50,230 bases of DNA from Methylophilus sp. 13. Lineage in GTDB: Bacteria > Pseudomonadota > Gammaproteobacteria > Burkholderiales > Methylophilaceae. The stretch covers positions 1 through 50,230 of the forward strand of contig NZ_JADKYR010000009.1 of assembly GCF_015354335.1 (NCBI RefSeq), in the 5' to 3' direction. The translations under genes and the position numbers were made by a program. Positions 9,117 through 17,446 of this stretch are shown here, one piece after another. Numbering within the stretch: position 1 is the first letter of the stretch; each line of letters starts with the position of its first letter. A model generated the notes under the pieces. The model was not told the DNA's origin. It worked only from the letters and a program-made list of their open reading frames with translations, and searched no databases.

Positions 9117-9746
9117 TTACCGCGTTGTCTGCAACTGACGCATTTTTTTGAGCATGGCGACGGTGACGGGCTTTTTGGTGGTCAACGACCATTTATCCAG
9201 TGCGTCCAGCACGGCCATCAGTGTCGGCAAATCCCGGCGCAAATAGCGCAAGCAGTAAGCAATCACCTCTTCGGGTAATTTCATGCCACGCTCATGCGCA
9301 TGAGCACGCAAGGCCTCCGCTTTTTCACTGTCACTCAGCGGATGTAGTTGATAAACCAAGCCCCAGGCCAGCCTAGTCGCGAGGTCATCACGCAAGCCCA
9401 TCTGGGTGGGCGCATGGCTGCCAGCGCTCACCAGTATGCCGCCTTCTGCCTTGATCTGGTTAAAAGTATCAAACAAAATGATTTGCGACTCTTCATCCAG
9501 CAGGTGCACATCATCGGCAATATGTGCCCCCAGGGCCTGTGCAGCCAGCAACAAATGGCTTTTGCCACTGCCAGACTCACCCCAGAGGTAAAGAAAACGG
9601 GTGGGGGCTTGTGCGGCCAGCACGGCATGTAAACTGGCCAGCGCCTCTTGGTTTTGGCCCACAATAAAGTTGTCAAAACCGGGCGCGGCCGGCGGCTGAA
9701 TATTCAGTAGCAGTTGTTTCACGGCAGTCTTATCGCGAGGGATCAC
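9117..9746 (-). CDS. hda: DnaA regulatory inactivator Hda
   Basis: Hda, bound to the beta clamp, stimulates ATP hydrolysis by DnaA after initiation. The 209-residue AAA+ protein has Walker A GESGSGKS at 56-63. QLLLNI at 11-16 resembles the clamp-binding motif. The Walker B region is altered (ILFDTFN), and the C terminus lacks the DNA-binding domain of DnaA, as in the family. E. coli Hda is slightly longer at 233. It starts with GTG 9746, sharing GTGA with the stop of perM, so the two are translationally coupled. Confidence 0.9.
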   Translation of the reverse strand: MIPRDKTAVKQLLLNIQPPAAPGFDNFIVGQNQEALASLHAVLAAQAPTRFLYLWGESGSGKSHLLLAAQALGAHIADDVHLLDEESQIILFDTFNQIKAEGGILVSAGSHAPTQMGLRDDLATRLAWGLVYQLHPLSDSEKAEALRAHAHERGMKLPEEVIAYCLRYLRRDLPTLMAVLDALDKWSLTTKKPVTVAMLKKMRQLQTTR

Positions 9747-10873
9747 TCATCCAGGGTTTGGATCAGATTCGGCTCGCTATTCAAATAGGTTTCGCTACGC
9801 AAATAACTTTGTTTGGTATGGCGCAAGCCTACGGCAATCGCGGCACTCACCGGCAACGCAAGCAATACGCCGGCAAACCCAAATAATTGCCCACCAGCCA
9901 TTAATGCGAGAATCACGATGACCGGGTGCAATCCGATGCGGTCGCCCACCAAAATAGGCGTAAGCAGAAAGCTTTCTACAAACTGGCCGACGCCAAATAC
10001 CAGCAGGACCGGGACAACTTCTGGTAGCGAGGCAAACTGTAACAAGGCGAGCAAGACTGCCATCACAAAGGCCAAGGCAAAACCCAGGTAGGGGACAAAG
10101 CTTAACAAGCCGGCAATCATGCCGATGGAGAGCGCCATATCCAGCCCCACCAGCCACAGGCCGACGCTGTAAAACACGCATAGCGACAGCATGACGGAAA
10201 GCTGGCCACGCAAGAACTCTGCGACCACGCTGTCTACGTCTTTACAGATATGCTTTACCCGCGCGATCCAGTTGCGCGGGATCAGGTTGCCGGTTTCAGC
10301 CACCATGTGATCCCAGTCGCGCAGAAAATAAAACAACACCACGGGCAACAGGCAAATGTTGGCAAACATGCCAATCAGGTTAAGGCCTTTTTGCCCGGCG
10401 CTGAGCAAGAAACTCCCCAGCATGCTGCCTGCGGTTTGCCAGTGCTCGCTAATCAGTTTTTGGACAACGTTGCTGTCAATATCAAGGTGGATGCCAAATT
10501 TGTCGCGTAACCAGGGCTCTACCTGCTGATGGAAGTGATCGACCACGACCGGTAAGCGTTGCGCGATTAACTGCGACTGCTGTTGCAAGAGCGGAATCAA
10601 GATCAGCAACAGACCAATCAACGCCAAAATGACGCCAGTCATCACCAGCAAGGTGGCGACGGTACGGCCAAACTGCCAGCGGCCCAGGCCGGCTTCGCTC
10701 AGTTTGTCCACCATCGGGTCCAGCATATAGGCAATCACGGCAGCGGCCAGAAAAGGCGTGAGGATGGGCTCTAGCAGGTAAAACAGGTAAATGAAAATGC
10801 CGATCACAATCCACCAGCGATGATCACTGACAAACTGGGTAGCAATGGACTTGTGATGATCTTGGTCTGACAT
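9743..10873 (-). CDS. perM: AI-2E family transporter (PerM-like permease)
   Basis: This is a 376-residue integral membrane protein with about eight predicted segments. A pair lies near residues 17-55, another near 68-92, and the conserved core runs from about 155 to 355. It includes the family's cytosolic-side FVPYLG turn and a C-terminal GxxLFGFAGVLLALP stretch. Members have been linked to autoinducer-2 export or Na+/H+ exchange; the substrate here is unknown. The perM-hda pair opposite purM is a common betaproteobacterial arrangement. The name perM is by similarity of family only. Confidence 0.85.
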   Translation of the reverse strand: MSDQDHHKSIATQFVSDHRWWIVIGIFIYLFYLLEPILTPFLAAAVIAYMLDPMVDKLSEAGLGRWQFGRTVATLLVMTGVILALIGLLLILIPLLQQQSQLIAQRLPVVVDHFHQQVEPWLRDKFGIHLDIDSNVVQKLISEHWQTAGSMLGSFLLSAGQKGLNLIGMFANICLLPVVLFYFLRDWDHMVAETGNLIPRNWIARVKHICKDVDSVVAEFLRGQLSVMLSLCVFYSVGLWLVGLDMALSIGMIAGLLSFVPYLGFALAFVMAVLLALLQFASLPEVVPVLLVFGVGQFVESFLLTPILVGDRIGLHPVIVILALMAGGQLFGFAGVLLALPVSAAIAVGLRHTKQSYLRSETYLNSEPNLIQTLDE

Positions 10874-10922
10874 GGGTAGGGCGCATGCGCGAATCCGGCA
10901 TAGGTCGAACTGGCAAGATGCG

Positions 10923-10943
10923 TTAAAATAATGATTATTTTAA
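10923..10943. promoter_or_regulatory. 21-bp perfect palindrome between perM and purM
   Basis: The arms TTAAAATAAT (10923-10932) and ATTATTTTAA (10934-10943) mirror each other around a single G. The core ATAAT-G-ATTAT equals the centre of a Fur box, but the outer bases differ from it. It lies in the divergent region between perM-hda and purM and could be an operator for either side. Confidence 0.5.
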
Positions 10944-11046
10944 AATTATACTGAATTTCGACGCGGTCTTACGCTTTGTTGCAAACATCTGCACATTGCC
11001 GGTAGTGCGTCACACAATTAATCGCATTGAAAGAAACGAGAGTATC

Positions 11047-12093
11047 TTGACGACTTCTTCAGATAAAACTTCTATTACCTACCGCGATGCCGGTGTAGAC
11101 ATTGAGGCGGGCGATGCCCTGATCGAACAAATCAAGCCCTTTGCCAAGCGCACGCTACGTCCTGAAGTCATGGGCGGGATTGGTGGCTTTGGGTCATTGT
11201 TTGCCATGCCAAAAAAATTCAAGGAGCCTGTGCTGGTTTCGGGCACCGACGGCGTGGGGACCAAGCTTAAATTGGCATTTCAGTTGAACAAGCATGACAC
11301 TGTGGGTATAGACCTGGTGGCCATGAGTGTGAACGATATATTGGTGCAAGGCGCCGAGCCGCTATTTTTCCTCGATTACTTTGCCTGTGGCAAACTCGAA
11401 GTCGGCACTGCGGCTGCGGTGATCAAAGGCATTGCGCAAGGCTGTGAAGAGTCCGGTTGTGCGCTGGTGGGCGGTGAAACCGCTGAAATGCCAGGCATGT
11501 ATCCTGCCGGTGAATATGATTTGGCTGGCTTTGCTGTTGGCTGTGTCGATAAAGCCAATATTATTGATGGGTCTACCATTCGTGCCGGTGATGTGGTGCT
11601 GGGCCTGGCTTCCAGTGGCGCGCACTCTAATGGCTACTCCTTGATCCGCAAACTGATCGAAACATCCGGGATTGATATGGAGTCAGATTTCCATGGCCGC
11701 AAATTCAAAGATGTGGTGATGGCACCGACCAAGCTGTATGTGAAGTCTATTCTCAAATTGCTGGAAACTTTGCCAGTCAAAGGCATGGCGCATATTACGG
11801 GTGGCGGTATCACCGAAAATATCCCGCGCGTGTTGCCTGAAGGCCTGACTGCAGAAATCCAGAAAGCCAGCTGGACGTTGCCACCCTTGTTCCAATGGTT
11901 GCAGGCACAAGGCAATATCGAACCGATTGAAATGTACCGCACGTTTAACTGCGGTATTGGCATGGCCGTGATTGTGGCGGCAGAGCACGCAGACCAGGCG
12001 CAAGCCGTGCTGGCATCAGCAGGGGAGACGGTTTACCGGATTGGTCAGATTCGCGCACAGCAAGCTGGCGAAGCCCCAACCGTGGTGGTGTAA
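11047..12093 (+). CDS. purM: Phosphoribosylformylglycinamidine cyclo-ligase PurM
   Basis: PurM makes aminoimidazole ribotide, the fifth step of purine synthesis, using ATP. The 348 residues compare with 345 in E. coli. It shows [11 protein letters not shown] near the N terminus, [10 protein letters not shown], the [13 protein letters not shown]-binding region, and [10 protein letters not shown] near residue 245. The start is a TTG at 11047, giving MTTSSDKTS, which fits betaproteobacterial homologues; a GAG-rich stretch at about 11034-11042 precedes it. A further TTG at 10996 would add 17 unmatched residues. Its TAA overlaps the ATG of the next gene. purN, often found beside purM in this group, is not here. 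Confidence 0.95.
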   Translation: MTTSSDKTSITYRDAGVDIEAGDALIEQIKPFAKRTLRPEVMGGIGGFGSLFAMPKKFKEPVLVSGTDGVGTKLKLAFQLNKHDTVGIDLVAMSVNDILVQGAEPLFFLDYFACGKLEVGTAAAVIKGIAQGCEESGCALVGGETAEMPGMYPAGEYDLAGFAVGCVDKANIIDGSTIRAGDVVLGLASSGAHSNGYSLIRKLIETSGIDMESDFHGRKFKDVVMAPTKLYVKSILKLLETLPVKGMAHITGGGITENIPRVLPEGLTAEIQKASWTLPPLFQWLQAQGNIEPIEMYRTFNCGIGMAVIVAAEHADQAQAVLASAGETVYRIGQIRAQQAGEAPTVVV

Positions 12094-12794
12094 TGGCTGG
12101 CATGCAGCGTTTTTGCCGCCATCTAGCGTTCTGTCTGGCGATTGCAGGCTTGTTGGCCGCACCGTGCTTGTCTGCTGCGCCCAAGCAACTGACCGTCACC
12201 TATGATTTGTTGCAGCAAGGCGTCAGTATTGGCACCATCAAAGATCAGCTCAATGTCTCCTCAGGGCGTTACGAGATCAATTCCCTGGCGGAAGGTAAAG
12301 GCATTTACAAGCTGATGGGTGAGCGCACACTCTCCAGTCAAGGCCAGGTTATCTCGAATGCTTTACGTCCGGCACATTTTGAGTCACGCCAGTCCAAACA
12401 TCCGAATAAAGCCTTGATCAGTGAGTTTGACTGGGCGAAAAAAATCCTCAATATGCAAATCAAAGACGAGCAGGAAACCGTGCCGTTGACCAAAAACGTA
12501 CAGGATTTGCTAAGTGTGATGTATTGCTGGATGTGGCAGCCCCCTAAAGGTAAACAAATCAGCCTGGACGTGGCAACTGGTAAAAAACTCTCGCCCCACG
12601 CCTTTGTGATCACCGAAGAAAAAACACCGCTTGTCACCGAGGCAGGGACGTTTAATGTGATCAAACTGGCGGATACCGAGGGTGAGAAAACGTTATACCT
12701 GGCCAAAGAAAAAGGCTATCTGCCAGTCAAGCTGATTGTGCAAGATGATGGCAAACAGATGGAGCAGGTGATCACCAGCATCACCGGCCAGTGA
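12093..12794 (+). CDS. DUF3108 domain protein, exported (first of tandem pair)
   Basis: The function is unknown. The 233-residue product starts on the last base of the purM stop (TAATG), so it is coupled to purM. A signal peptide is clear: a charged start, a hydrophobic run to about residue 25, and a cleavage site near CLSAAPK. The rest is a beta-rich DUF3108 domain with the typical stretch about a parent polymer that is processed (EGKGIYKLMG, SVMYCWM). Downstream is a longer paralogue. DUF3108 proteins are thought to be periplasmic. Location next to purM is conserved in betaproteobacteria and gives no direct hint of role. Confidence 0.8.
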   Translation: MAGMQRFCRHLAFCLAIAGLLAAPCLSAAPKQLTVTYDLLQQGVSIGTIKDQLNVSSGRYEINSLAEGKGIYKLMGERTLSSQGQVISNALRPAHFESRQSKHPNKALISEFDWAKKILNMQIKDEQETVPLTKNVQDLLSVMYCWMWQPPKGKQISLDVATGKKLSPHAFVITEEKTPLVTEAGTFNVIKLADTEGEKTLYLAKEKGYLPVKLIVQDDGKQMEQVITSITGQ

Positions 12795-12819
12795 TGCCGT
12801 CAATGCTGGGAACTTAAAC

Positions 12820-13914
12820 ATGCCAGCGTCAGGGTTACGAGAAAAGATCACGCAGCATTTTTCGTGGCCGTTGTTTCTCGCTTTCTGTGTTTCTTTGTTG
12901 TTGCATGTGCTGGTGTTGAGTGAGGTCAATTGGCGGAGCTGGTTACCGGCAGAAGCGGAACAGCCAGCGCGATTGCAAGCACGTCTTGTGTTGCCAACCA
13001 AGTCCGCGCCAGTCGCTTCCAAGGTTGAGGCGCCGGCCTCTCGCCCTGCGCCTGCGGCGAAAAAGCGCTCTTCCGCGCAGCCACTTTCAGAACCGGCGAC
13101 TGATCAGGGTGATCGTGTCGCGCCGGATGCTTTAAGCGAGTCATCGTCAGCAGATGTGAGCCAGTCAGGTCAGGATGCGCCTGCTGTGCCTGAGGCTGAG
13201 GCGGTGGCAGAACAAATTGCCGAGTGGCATGCCAGTGATCATCCAGAGGCAACGGACGATGAGCGGCCTGCCCCGCCATATCGGCATGTGCTGACCGAGT
13301 ATGCGGTGTATGTGAATGGCGAGTCGCGCCCGGCCGGCAGTGCCAGCATTGAATATGTGCGCGAGACTGCAGAAAGTTATTCCTTACGCTGGCTGGTTGA
13401 GGGCAAGGGGCTGCTAAAATTGTTGTACCCCTCGCTTGAACAGCAAAGTCGCGGTGAAGTGGGGCCCGCTGGGCTCAGGCCTAGCTATTACCGTTATGCG
13501 TTTGGTAGCCGTGAAAGCAAAACCTATGAGGCGACCTTTAACTGGGCGATCGGTGAATTGACCCTCAAAACCAGCAAGGGTGAGCAAAAGCGCGAGTTGC
13601 CCGCCAATACGCAAGACATCCTGAGTTTTATGTATCAGTTTATGTTTGTACCGCCGCTGCAAGAAATGCGCGTGACATTAACCAATGGCCGCCGGCTGGG
13701 CGAATATGAGTATGTGTTTGAAGGTGAGGAGACGTTAGAGATTGCCGAGCAGTCTGTGTCTACCCTGCATATTGCGCACACCCGTGGTGACACAGATGAA
13801 AAAGTGGAATTATGGCTGGCCAGCGGCTATCGCTATGTGCCGGTTAAAATCAAAAAGCTCGAGAAAAACGGCATGGTGATTGAGCAAGTGGCCACGCGCT
13901 TGATCGCCGAATAA
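12820..13914 (+). CDS. DUF3108 domain protein with TonB-like membrane anchor (second of pair)
   Basis: The function is unknown. The 364-residue protein has one membrane segment at about 14-30. An Ala/Pro/Ser-rich linker (about 45-155), shaped like the periplasmic stalk of TonB or TolA, is followed by a C-terminal DUF3108 domain (about 160-364). The domain aligns by eye with the preceding gene: VEGKGLLKLLYPS here against AEGKGIYKLMGER there, and DILSFMYQFMF against DLLSVMYCWMW. The pair looks like a duplication in which one copy is free and one is anchored. It lies 25 bases after the first copy and 39 before the methyltransferase. Confidence 0.8.
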   Translation: MPASGLREKITQHFSWPLFLAFCVSLLLHVLVLSEVNWRSWLPAEAEQPARLQARLVLPTKSAPVASKVEAPASRPAPAAKKRSSAQPLSEPATDQGDRVAPDALSESSSADVSQSGQDAPAVPEAEAVAEQIAEWHASDHPEATDDERPAPPYRHVLTEYAVYVNGESRPAGSASIEYVRETAESYSLRWLVEGKGLLKLLYPSLEQQSRGEVGPAGLRPSYYRYAFGSRESKTYEATFNWAIGELTLKTSKGEQKRELPANTQDILSFMYQFMFVPPLQEMRVTLTNGRRLGEYEYVFEGEETLEIAEQSVSTLHIAHTRGDTDEKVELWLASGYRYVPVKIKKLEKNGMVIEQVATRLIAE

Positions 13915-13953
13915 CGCAAATATTGCAACTATCGTAAGTATTGAAAGAACCTG

Positions 13954-15231
13954 ATGAACCAATCCCTGATGCGCCAGACGGCGATGCTGTTAAACGACCT
14001 GCTGAAATTTGAAAGTCCGGCCGATGCCAAGCTCGGCGAATTTTTCCGTCAGCATCGCGAGCTGGGCACCAAAGACCGTGCTTGGGTGGCTGAAACCGCC
14101 TACGGCGTCTTGCGCCGCTATCGCTATTTGCGTGAAGTGAGTGTCAGCGAGCCCGATGAACAAGAAGACACACGCAAGCTCATTATCGCCTTGCTGCTTA
14201 AAATAGAGGGCAAAAGCATCCGTGACTTGGATGAGATGCTCGACGAGCGTCAAAAAGAATGGGCCGTTACCATCAAAGCCAAAAACAGTGAAGGCTTTGC
14301 GCCAGCAGTGCTGGCCGATGTGCGCGACTGGTTCTGGCAAAAGCTGGTTGAACAATATGGCGAGACAGAAGCCATGACCATCTGCCGCAGCATGTTTGAG
14401 CAAGCCAGTCTGGATTTGCGCGTCAACACCATCAAGGCCAGCCGTGAAGAAGTGCTGGCTCGAATGCTGGCTGAAAACACGGTTAAAGATAATGTGATCA
14501 CGCCTACGCCATACTCCCCCGTCGGCATCCGTATGGGTTCGCGCCTCAATATCGGCAAACACATCCTGTTTACCGAAGGCAAAATCGAGGTGCAAGATGA
14601 AGGTAGCCAGTTGCTCAGCTATCTGGTTGCACCCAAACGCGGCCAGATGGTGGCAGATTTATGCGCAGGGGCAGGTGGAAAAACCCTGGCTCTTGGCGCA
14701 CTCATGAAAAACACCGGTCGCCTCTATGCCTTTGATGTCTCGGAAAAACGCTTGAATAATCTGGGCCAGCGCCTCAAACGCAGTGGCTTATCCAACCTGC
14801 AAGCACAATTGATTAACAACGAAAACGACCTCAAACTCAAACGCCTCAACGGCAAGTTTGACCGCGTGCTGGTCGACGCCCCTTGTAGCGGTCTCGGCAC
14901 CCTGCGCCGCAACCCGGATTTAAAATGGCGCCAAGCTGAAGAAGATGTGGCTGAACTGAATATCAAACAAACCAACATCCTCGCCCGCGCCGCCAAGCTC
15001 TGCAAAGCCGGTGGCCGCGTGGTGTATGCGACCTGTAGCTTGTTACGTGAAGAAAATGAAGCCATCGCCGAAGCCTTTCTTGCTGCACACCCTGACTTCA
15101 AACTCATCCCTGCCAATGAAGTTTTAGCCCAGCAAAATATTGCGATGGATACAGGTGACTATCTGAAATTATTGCCTCACCTGCATGGCACGGATGGGTT
15201 TTTTGCGGCGGTGTTTGAAAAGTTTGCTTAA
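13954..15231 (+). CDS. RsmB/NOP-family RNA (cytosine-C5) methyltransferase
   Basis: This is a SAM-dependent methyltransferase that puts a methyl group on cytosine C5 of RNA, most likely 16S rRNA in the manner of RsmB. The 425 residues have a NusB-like helical N terminus (about 1-140), the SAM motif DLCAGAGGKT (235-244), and the two catalytic cysteines Cys311 (DAPCSGLG) and Cys361 (YATCSLL). The usual rsmB neighbour fmt is absent. The gene follows the DUF3108 pair, as often seen in this group. The target site cannot be told from sequence alone, so the symbol is left open. Confidence 0.9.
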   Translation: MNQSLMRQTAMLLNDLLKFESPADAKLGEFFRQHRELGTKDRAWVAETAYGVLRRYRYLREVSVSEPDEQEDTRKLIIALLLKIEGKSIRDLDEMLDERQKEWAVTIKAKNSEGFAPAVLADVRDWFWQKLVEQYGETEAMTICRSMFEQASLDLRVNTIKASREEVLARMLAENTVKDNVITPTPYSPVGIRMGSRLNIGKHILFTEGKIEVQDEGSQLLSYLVAPKRGQMVADLCAGAGGKTLALGALMKNTGRLYAFDVSEKRLNNLGQRLKRSGLSNLQAQLINNENDLKLKRLNGKFDRVLVDAPCSGLGTLRRNPDLKWRQAEEDVAELNIKQTNILARAAKLCKAGGRVVYATCSLLREENEAIAEAFLAAHPDFKLIPANEVLAQQNIAMDTGDYLKLLPHLHGTDGFFAAVFEKFA

Positions 15232-15239
15232 TTGGCTAA

Positions 15240-15262
15240 GGCGTACCTACTGGCGGTACGCC
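15240..15262 (+). terminator. Hairpin after RsmB-like gene
   Basis: GGCGTACC (15240-15247) pairs perfectly with GGTACGCC (15255-15262) around a 7-base loop, 9 bases past the stop codon. No T-run follows, so it may act as a 3'-end stabiliser rather than an intrinsic terminator. Confidence 0.45.
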
Positions 15263-15409
15263 AAGTGGTCTGCTAAGTTTAGGCCTTGCAATAAGGCTGT
15301 CTTAAGAGCTGGTTATGCATTAAGCCTATTCCCCTTTCAATGCTGTGATTACTCACCCGAGTTGCAGTATGATGTTTCCAAGCCATTGTTCCCTTAAAAT
15401 GCCAAAAAA

Positions 15410-16636
15410 ATGAAATTCCCCAGCCTCAACGTTCAAATATTCATTGCTGCCATTGGGGGTGTCTTTTTTGGCTGGTTGGCGCATACCGGTGAACATGGGG
15501 TGGCGCTTTATGCGGCGAACTTAGTGGGCACTTTGTTCATTGATTTGTTGAAAATGGTGATGATCCCATTGGTGTTTTGCGCGATTGTGACTGGTATCGC
15601 TAATCTGCGCCAGCATCGCCAGATCGATGTGGTGTGGAAAACGACTTTGCTGTTTTTTGCTACCACGACCATCATCGCGGTGGTAATTGGGTTGACTGCA
15701 AGTCATCTTTTTAAACCGGGGGCAGGGCTGCATCTGGAAATGTTTTCGCATGCCATGCAGCAGTTTGAATCCAGGCAGATGAGCCTGCCCGAGTTTTTCA
15801 CACAGTTTTTGCACGGCATATTCATTGATCCATTCAAGGCGCTGGCCGAGGGTAATATTCTGGCGATTGTGGCTTATGCCATGTGTTTGGGCATTGCGCT
15901 GGTGATGGCGTCCGAGCGCTATCCGCAATGGCTGGCGTTGTTTGAAGAGGGCATGGGTCTAAGCATGCAGATGATTGGTTGGATCATGCGGCTGGCACCA
16001 TGGGGGATTGCTGCACTGTTATTCAAGCTGGTCGCAACGCAGGATATGAGCCTGTTTGCCTCTTTGACCAAGTTTATGCTGGTGGTGACCGGGACGACCT
16101 TGTTTCATGGCGTGATTGTTTTACCGGTCTTGTTGTTTCTGTTTACAGGCAAACATCCTGTGTGGTTTTTGCGGCAAGCCCGGGAGGCGTTGGTGACGGC
16201 ATTTGCCACCAGTTCTAGCAATGCGACCATGCCGGTGACGATGCGTTGTACGACGCAAAACATGCATGTGAAGCCTGAAATTGCCGGGTTTGTGGTGCCG
16301 CTAGGGGCAACCATGAATATGGATGGCACTGCCCTGTATGAGGCGGCAGCGGCCTTGTTTGTGGCACAACTGGCCGGGATTGATTTGTCGCTGGGGCAGC
16401 AGTTGGTGGTGTGTTTAACCACCATGATCGCGGCCATGGGGGCCCCGGGGATTCCCAGTGCGGGCATGGTGACCATGGTGATGGTGTTACAAAGCGTGGG
16501 ATTGCCGGCTGAAGCCATTGCCATTTTGTTGCCTATAGACCGCTTGCTCGATACCGTCCGTACTGCCGTCAATGTCGAGGGCGATATGATAGGCAGTTTG
16601 GTGGTACAACATCGCATTGAAAAATTAGCACACTAA
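15410..16636 (+). CDS. Dicarboxylate/amino acid:cation symporter (DAACS family)
   Basis: This inner-membrane transporter takes up C4-dicarboxylates or acidic amino acids with Na+ or H+. The 408 residues have eight helices plus two re-entrant loops. The family signatures are present: the serine-rich loop TSSSNATMPVT (about 268-278) and the cation and substrate helix MNMDGTALYEA (about 302-312). The segment AMGAPGIPSAGMV is the second hairpin. Substrate choice between glutamate (GltP) and C4-dicarboxylate (DctA) types is not decided by these motifs. The following acetyltransferase starts 4 bases after its stop. Confidence 0.9.
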   Translation: MKFPSLNVQIFIAAIGGVFFGWLAHTGEHGVALYAANLVGTLFIDLLKMVMIPLVFCAIVTGIANLRQHRQIDVVWKTTLLFFATTTIIAVVIGLTASHLFKPGAGLHLEMFSHAMQQFESRQMSLPEFFTQFLHGIFIDPFKALAEGNILAIVAYAMCLGIALVMASERYPQWLALFEEGMGLSMQMIGWIMRLAPWGIAALLFKLVATQDMSLFASLTKFMLVVTGTTLFHGVIVLPVLLFLFTGKHPVWFLRQAREALVTAFATSSSNATMPVTMRCTTQNMHVKPEIAGFVVPLGATMNMDGTALYEAAAALFVAQLAGIDLSLGQQLVVCLTTMIAAMGAPGIPSAGMVTMVMVLQSVGLPAEAIAILLPIDRLLDTVRTAVNVEGDMIGSLVVQHRIEKLAH

Positions 16637-16640
16637 GGTC

Positions 16641-17177
16641 ATGACTGAGTTAGAGATTAGACCTGCGCAAGCGCAGGAGGCCGACATCATCGCGGCACTG
16701 GTGAATCGTGCGTATCGCGGCGAGAGCAGCCGGGCAGGATGGACCACGGAGGCTGATTTGCTCGATGGCAAGCGTACCACGCCAGAGGAGGTGCTGAGTT
16801 TGCTCGCTCGGGATGATATTCAGATACTCACCGGCTGGGTGGCATCACAATTGACGGTGACGCTGTGTGCCGAATGGCATGCTGTACAGCAGACCGTGCA
16901 TCTGGGCATGATTGCCGTAGAGCCGACTGCGCAGAACCGCGGGTATGGCAAAACAGTGATTCTGGCGGCTGAGCAATGGGCGGTGGAGCATTGGCAGGTG
17001 CGGGCCAGCCAAATGGTGGTTGTCAGTCTGCGGCAGGCATTAATCGCGTTTTATCAGCGGCTGGGTTATCAGCCGACCGGGGAGGTCAGGCCGTTTCCCT
17101 ACCAGCCAGAGATGTGGCAGGCCAAGGTCGAAAACATGCAGCTGATCACCCTGCAAAAGCCGCTTGGCTTAAGTTGA
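16641..17177 (+). CDS. GNAT family N-acetyltransferase
   Basis: This is an acetyl-CoA-dependent N-acyltransferase of 178 residues with unknown acceptor. The central core shows the beta4 strand LGMIAVEPTAQNRGYGK, in which the pyrophosphate-binding motif Q/RxxGxG/A appears as QNRGYGK. The C-terminal signature is ALIAFYQRLGYQPTGE. It sits 4 bases behind the symporter gene and is almost surely cotranscribed. That does not identify its substrate. Confidence 0.85.
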   Translation: MTELEIRPAQAQEADIIAALVNRAYRGESSRAGWTTEADLLDGKRTTPEEVLSLLARDDIQILTGWVASQLTVTLCAEWHAVQQTVHLGMIAVEPTAQNRGYGKTVILAAEQWAVEHWQVRASQMVVVSLRQALIAFYQRLGYQPTGEVRPFPYQPEMWQAKVENMQLITLQKPLGLS

Positions 17178-17306
17178 GGCTATCGTGGCAATCATCCAAC
17201 ATCAGGCAATTGTCGTCGGTGTATCACAAGACGCTTGACCATTTTTGCCAATCCACGTAAATTGCCCAACCTTATGAACAAGCAATTTTTCTCAACTATT
17301 GTGTTG

Positions 17307-17400
17307 GCAATGCACCGAAAGGCATTGTGGCTGGTCGCCACAGCGTGCCGCGGTTGCTGCTTGTCGTAAATCTCATGCAACCGCGGGCTCTCCGCGGTTG
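17307..17400 (+). promoter_or_regulatory. Candidate structured mRNA leader before EamA transporter
   Basis: Three hairpins lie in series: CAATGC/GCATTG (17308-17327, 8-base loop ACCGAAAG), TGTGGC/GCCACA (17326-17342), and CAACCGCGG/CCGCGGTTG (17378-17386 with 17392-17400, 5-base loop). A second copy of CCGCGGTTG at 17348-17356 could pair instead with 17378-17386, giving two exclusive folds. No known riboswitch class was recognised. The rest of the 269-base gap (17178-17446) shows no gene. Confidence 0.4.
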
Positions 17401-17446
17401 ATCTGTTGTCCCTCCCTCCCGGCGAGCCCTTTTATTTAGGGCACAT

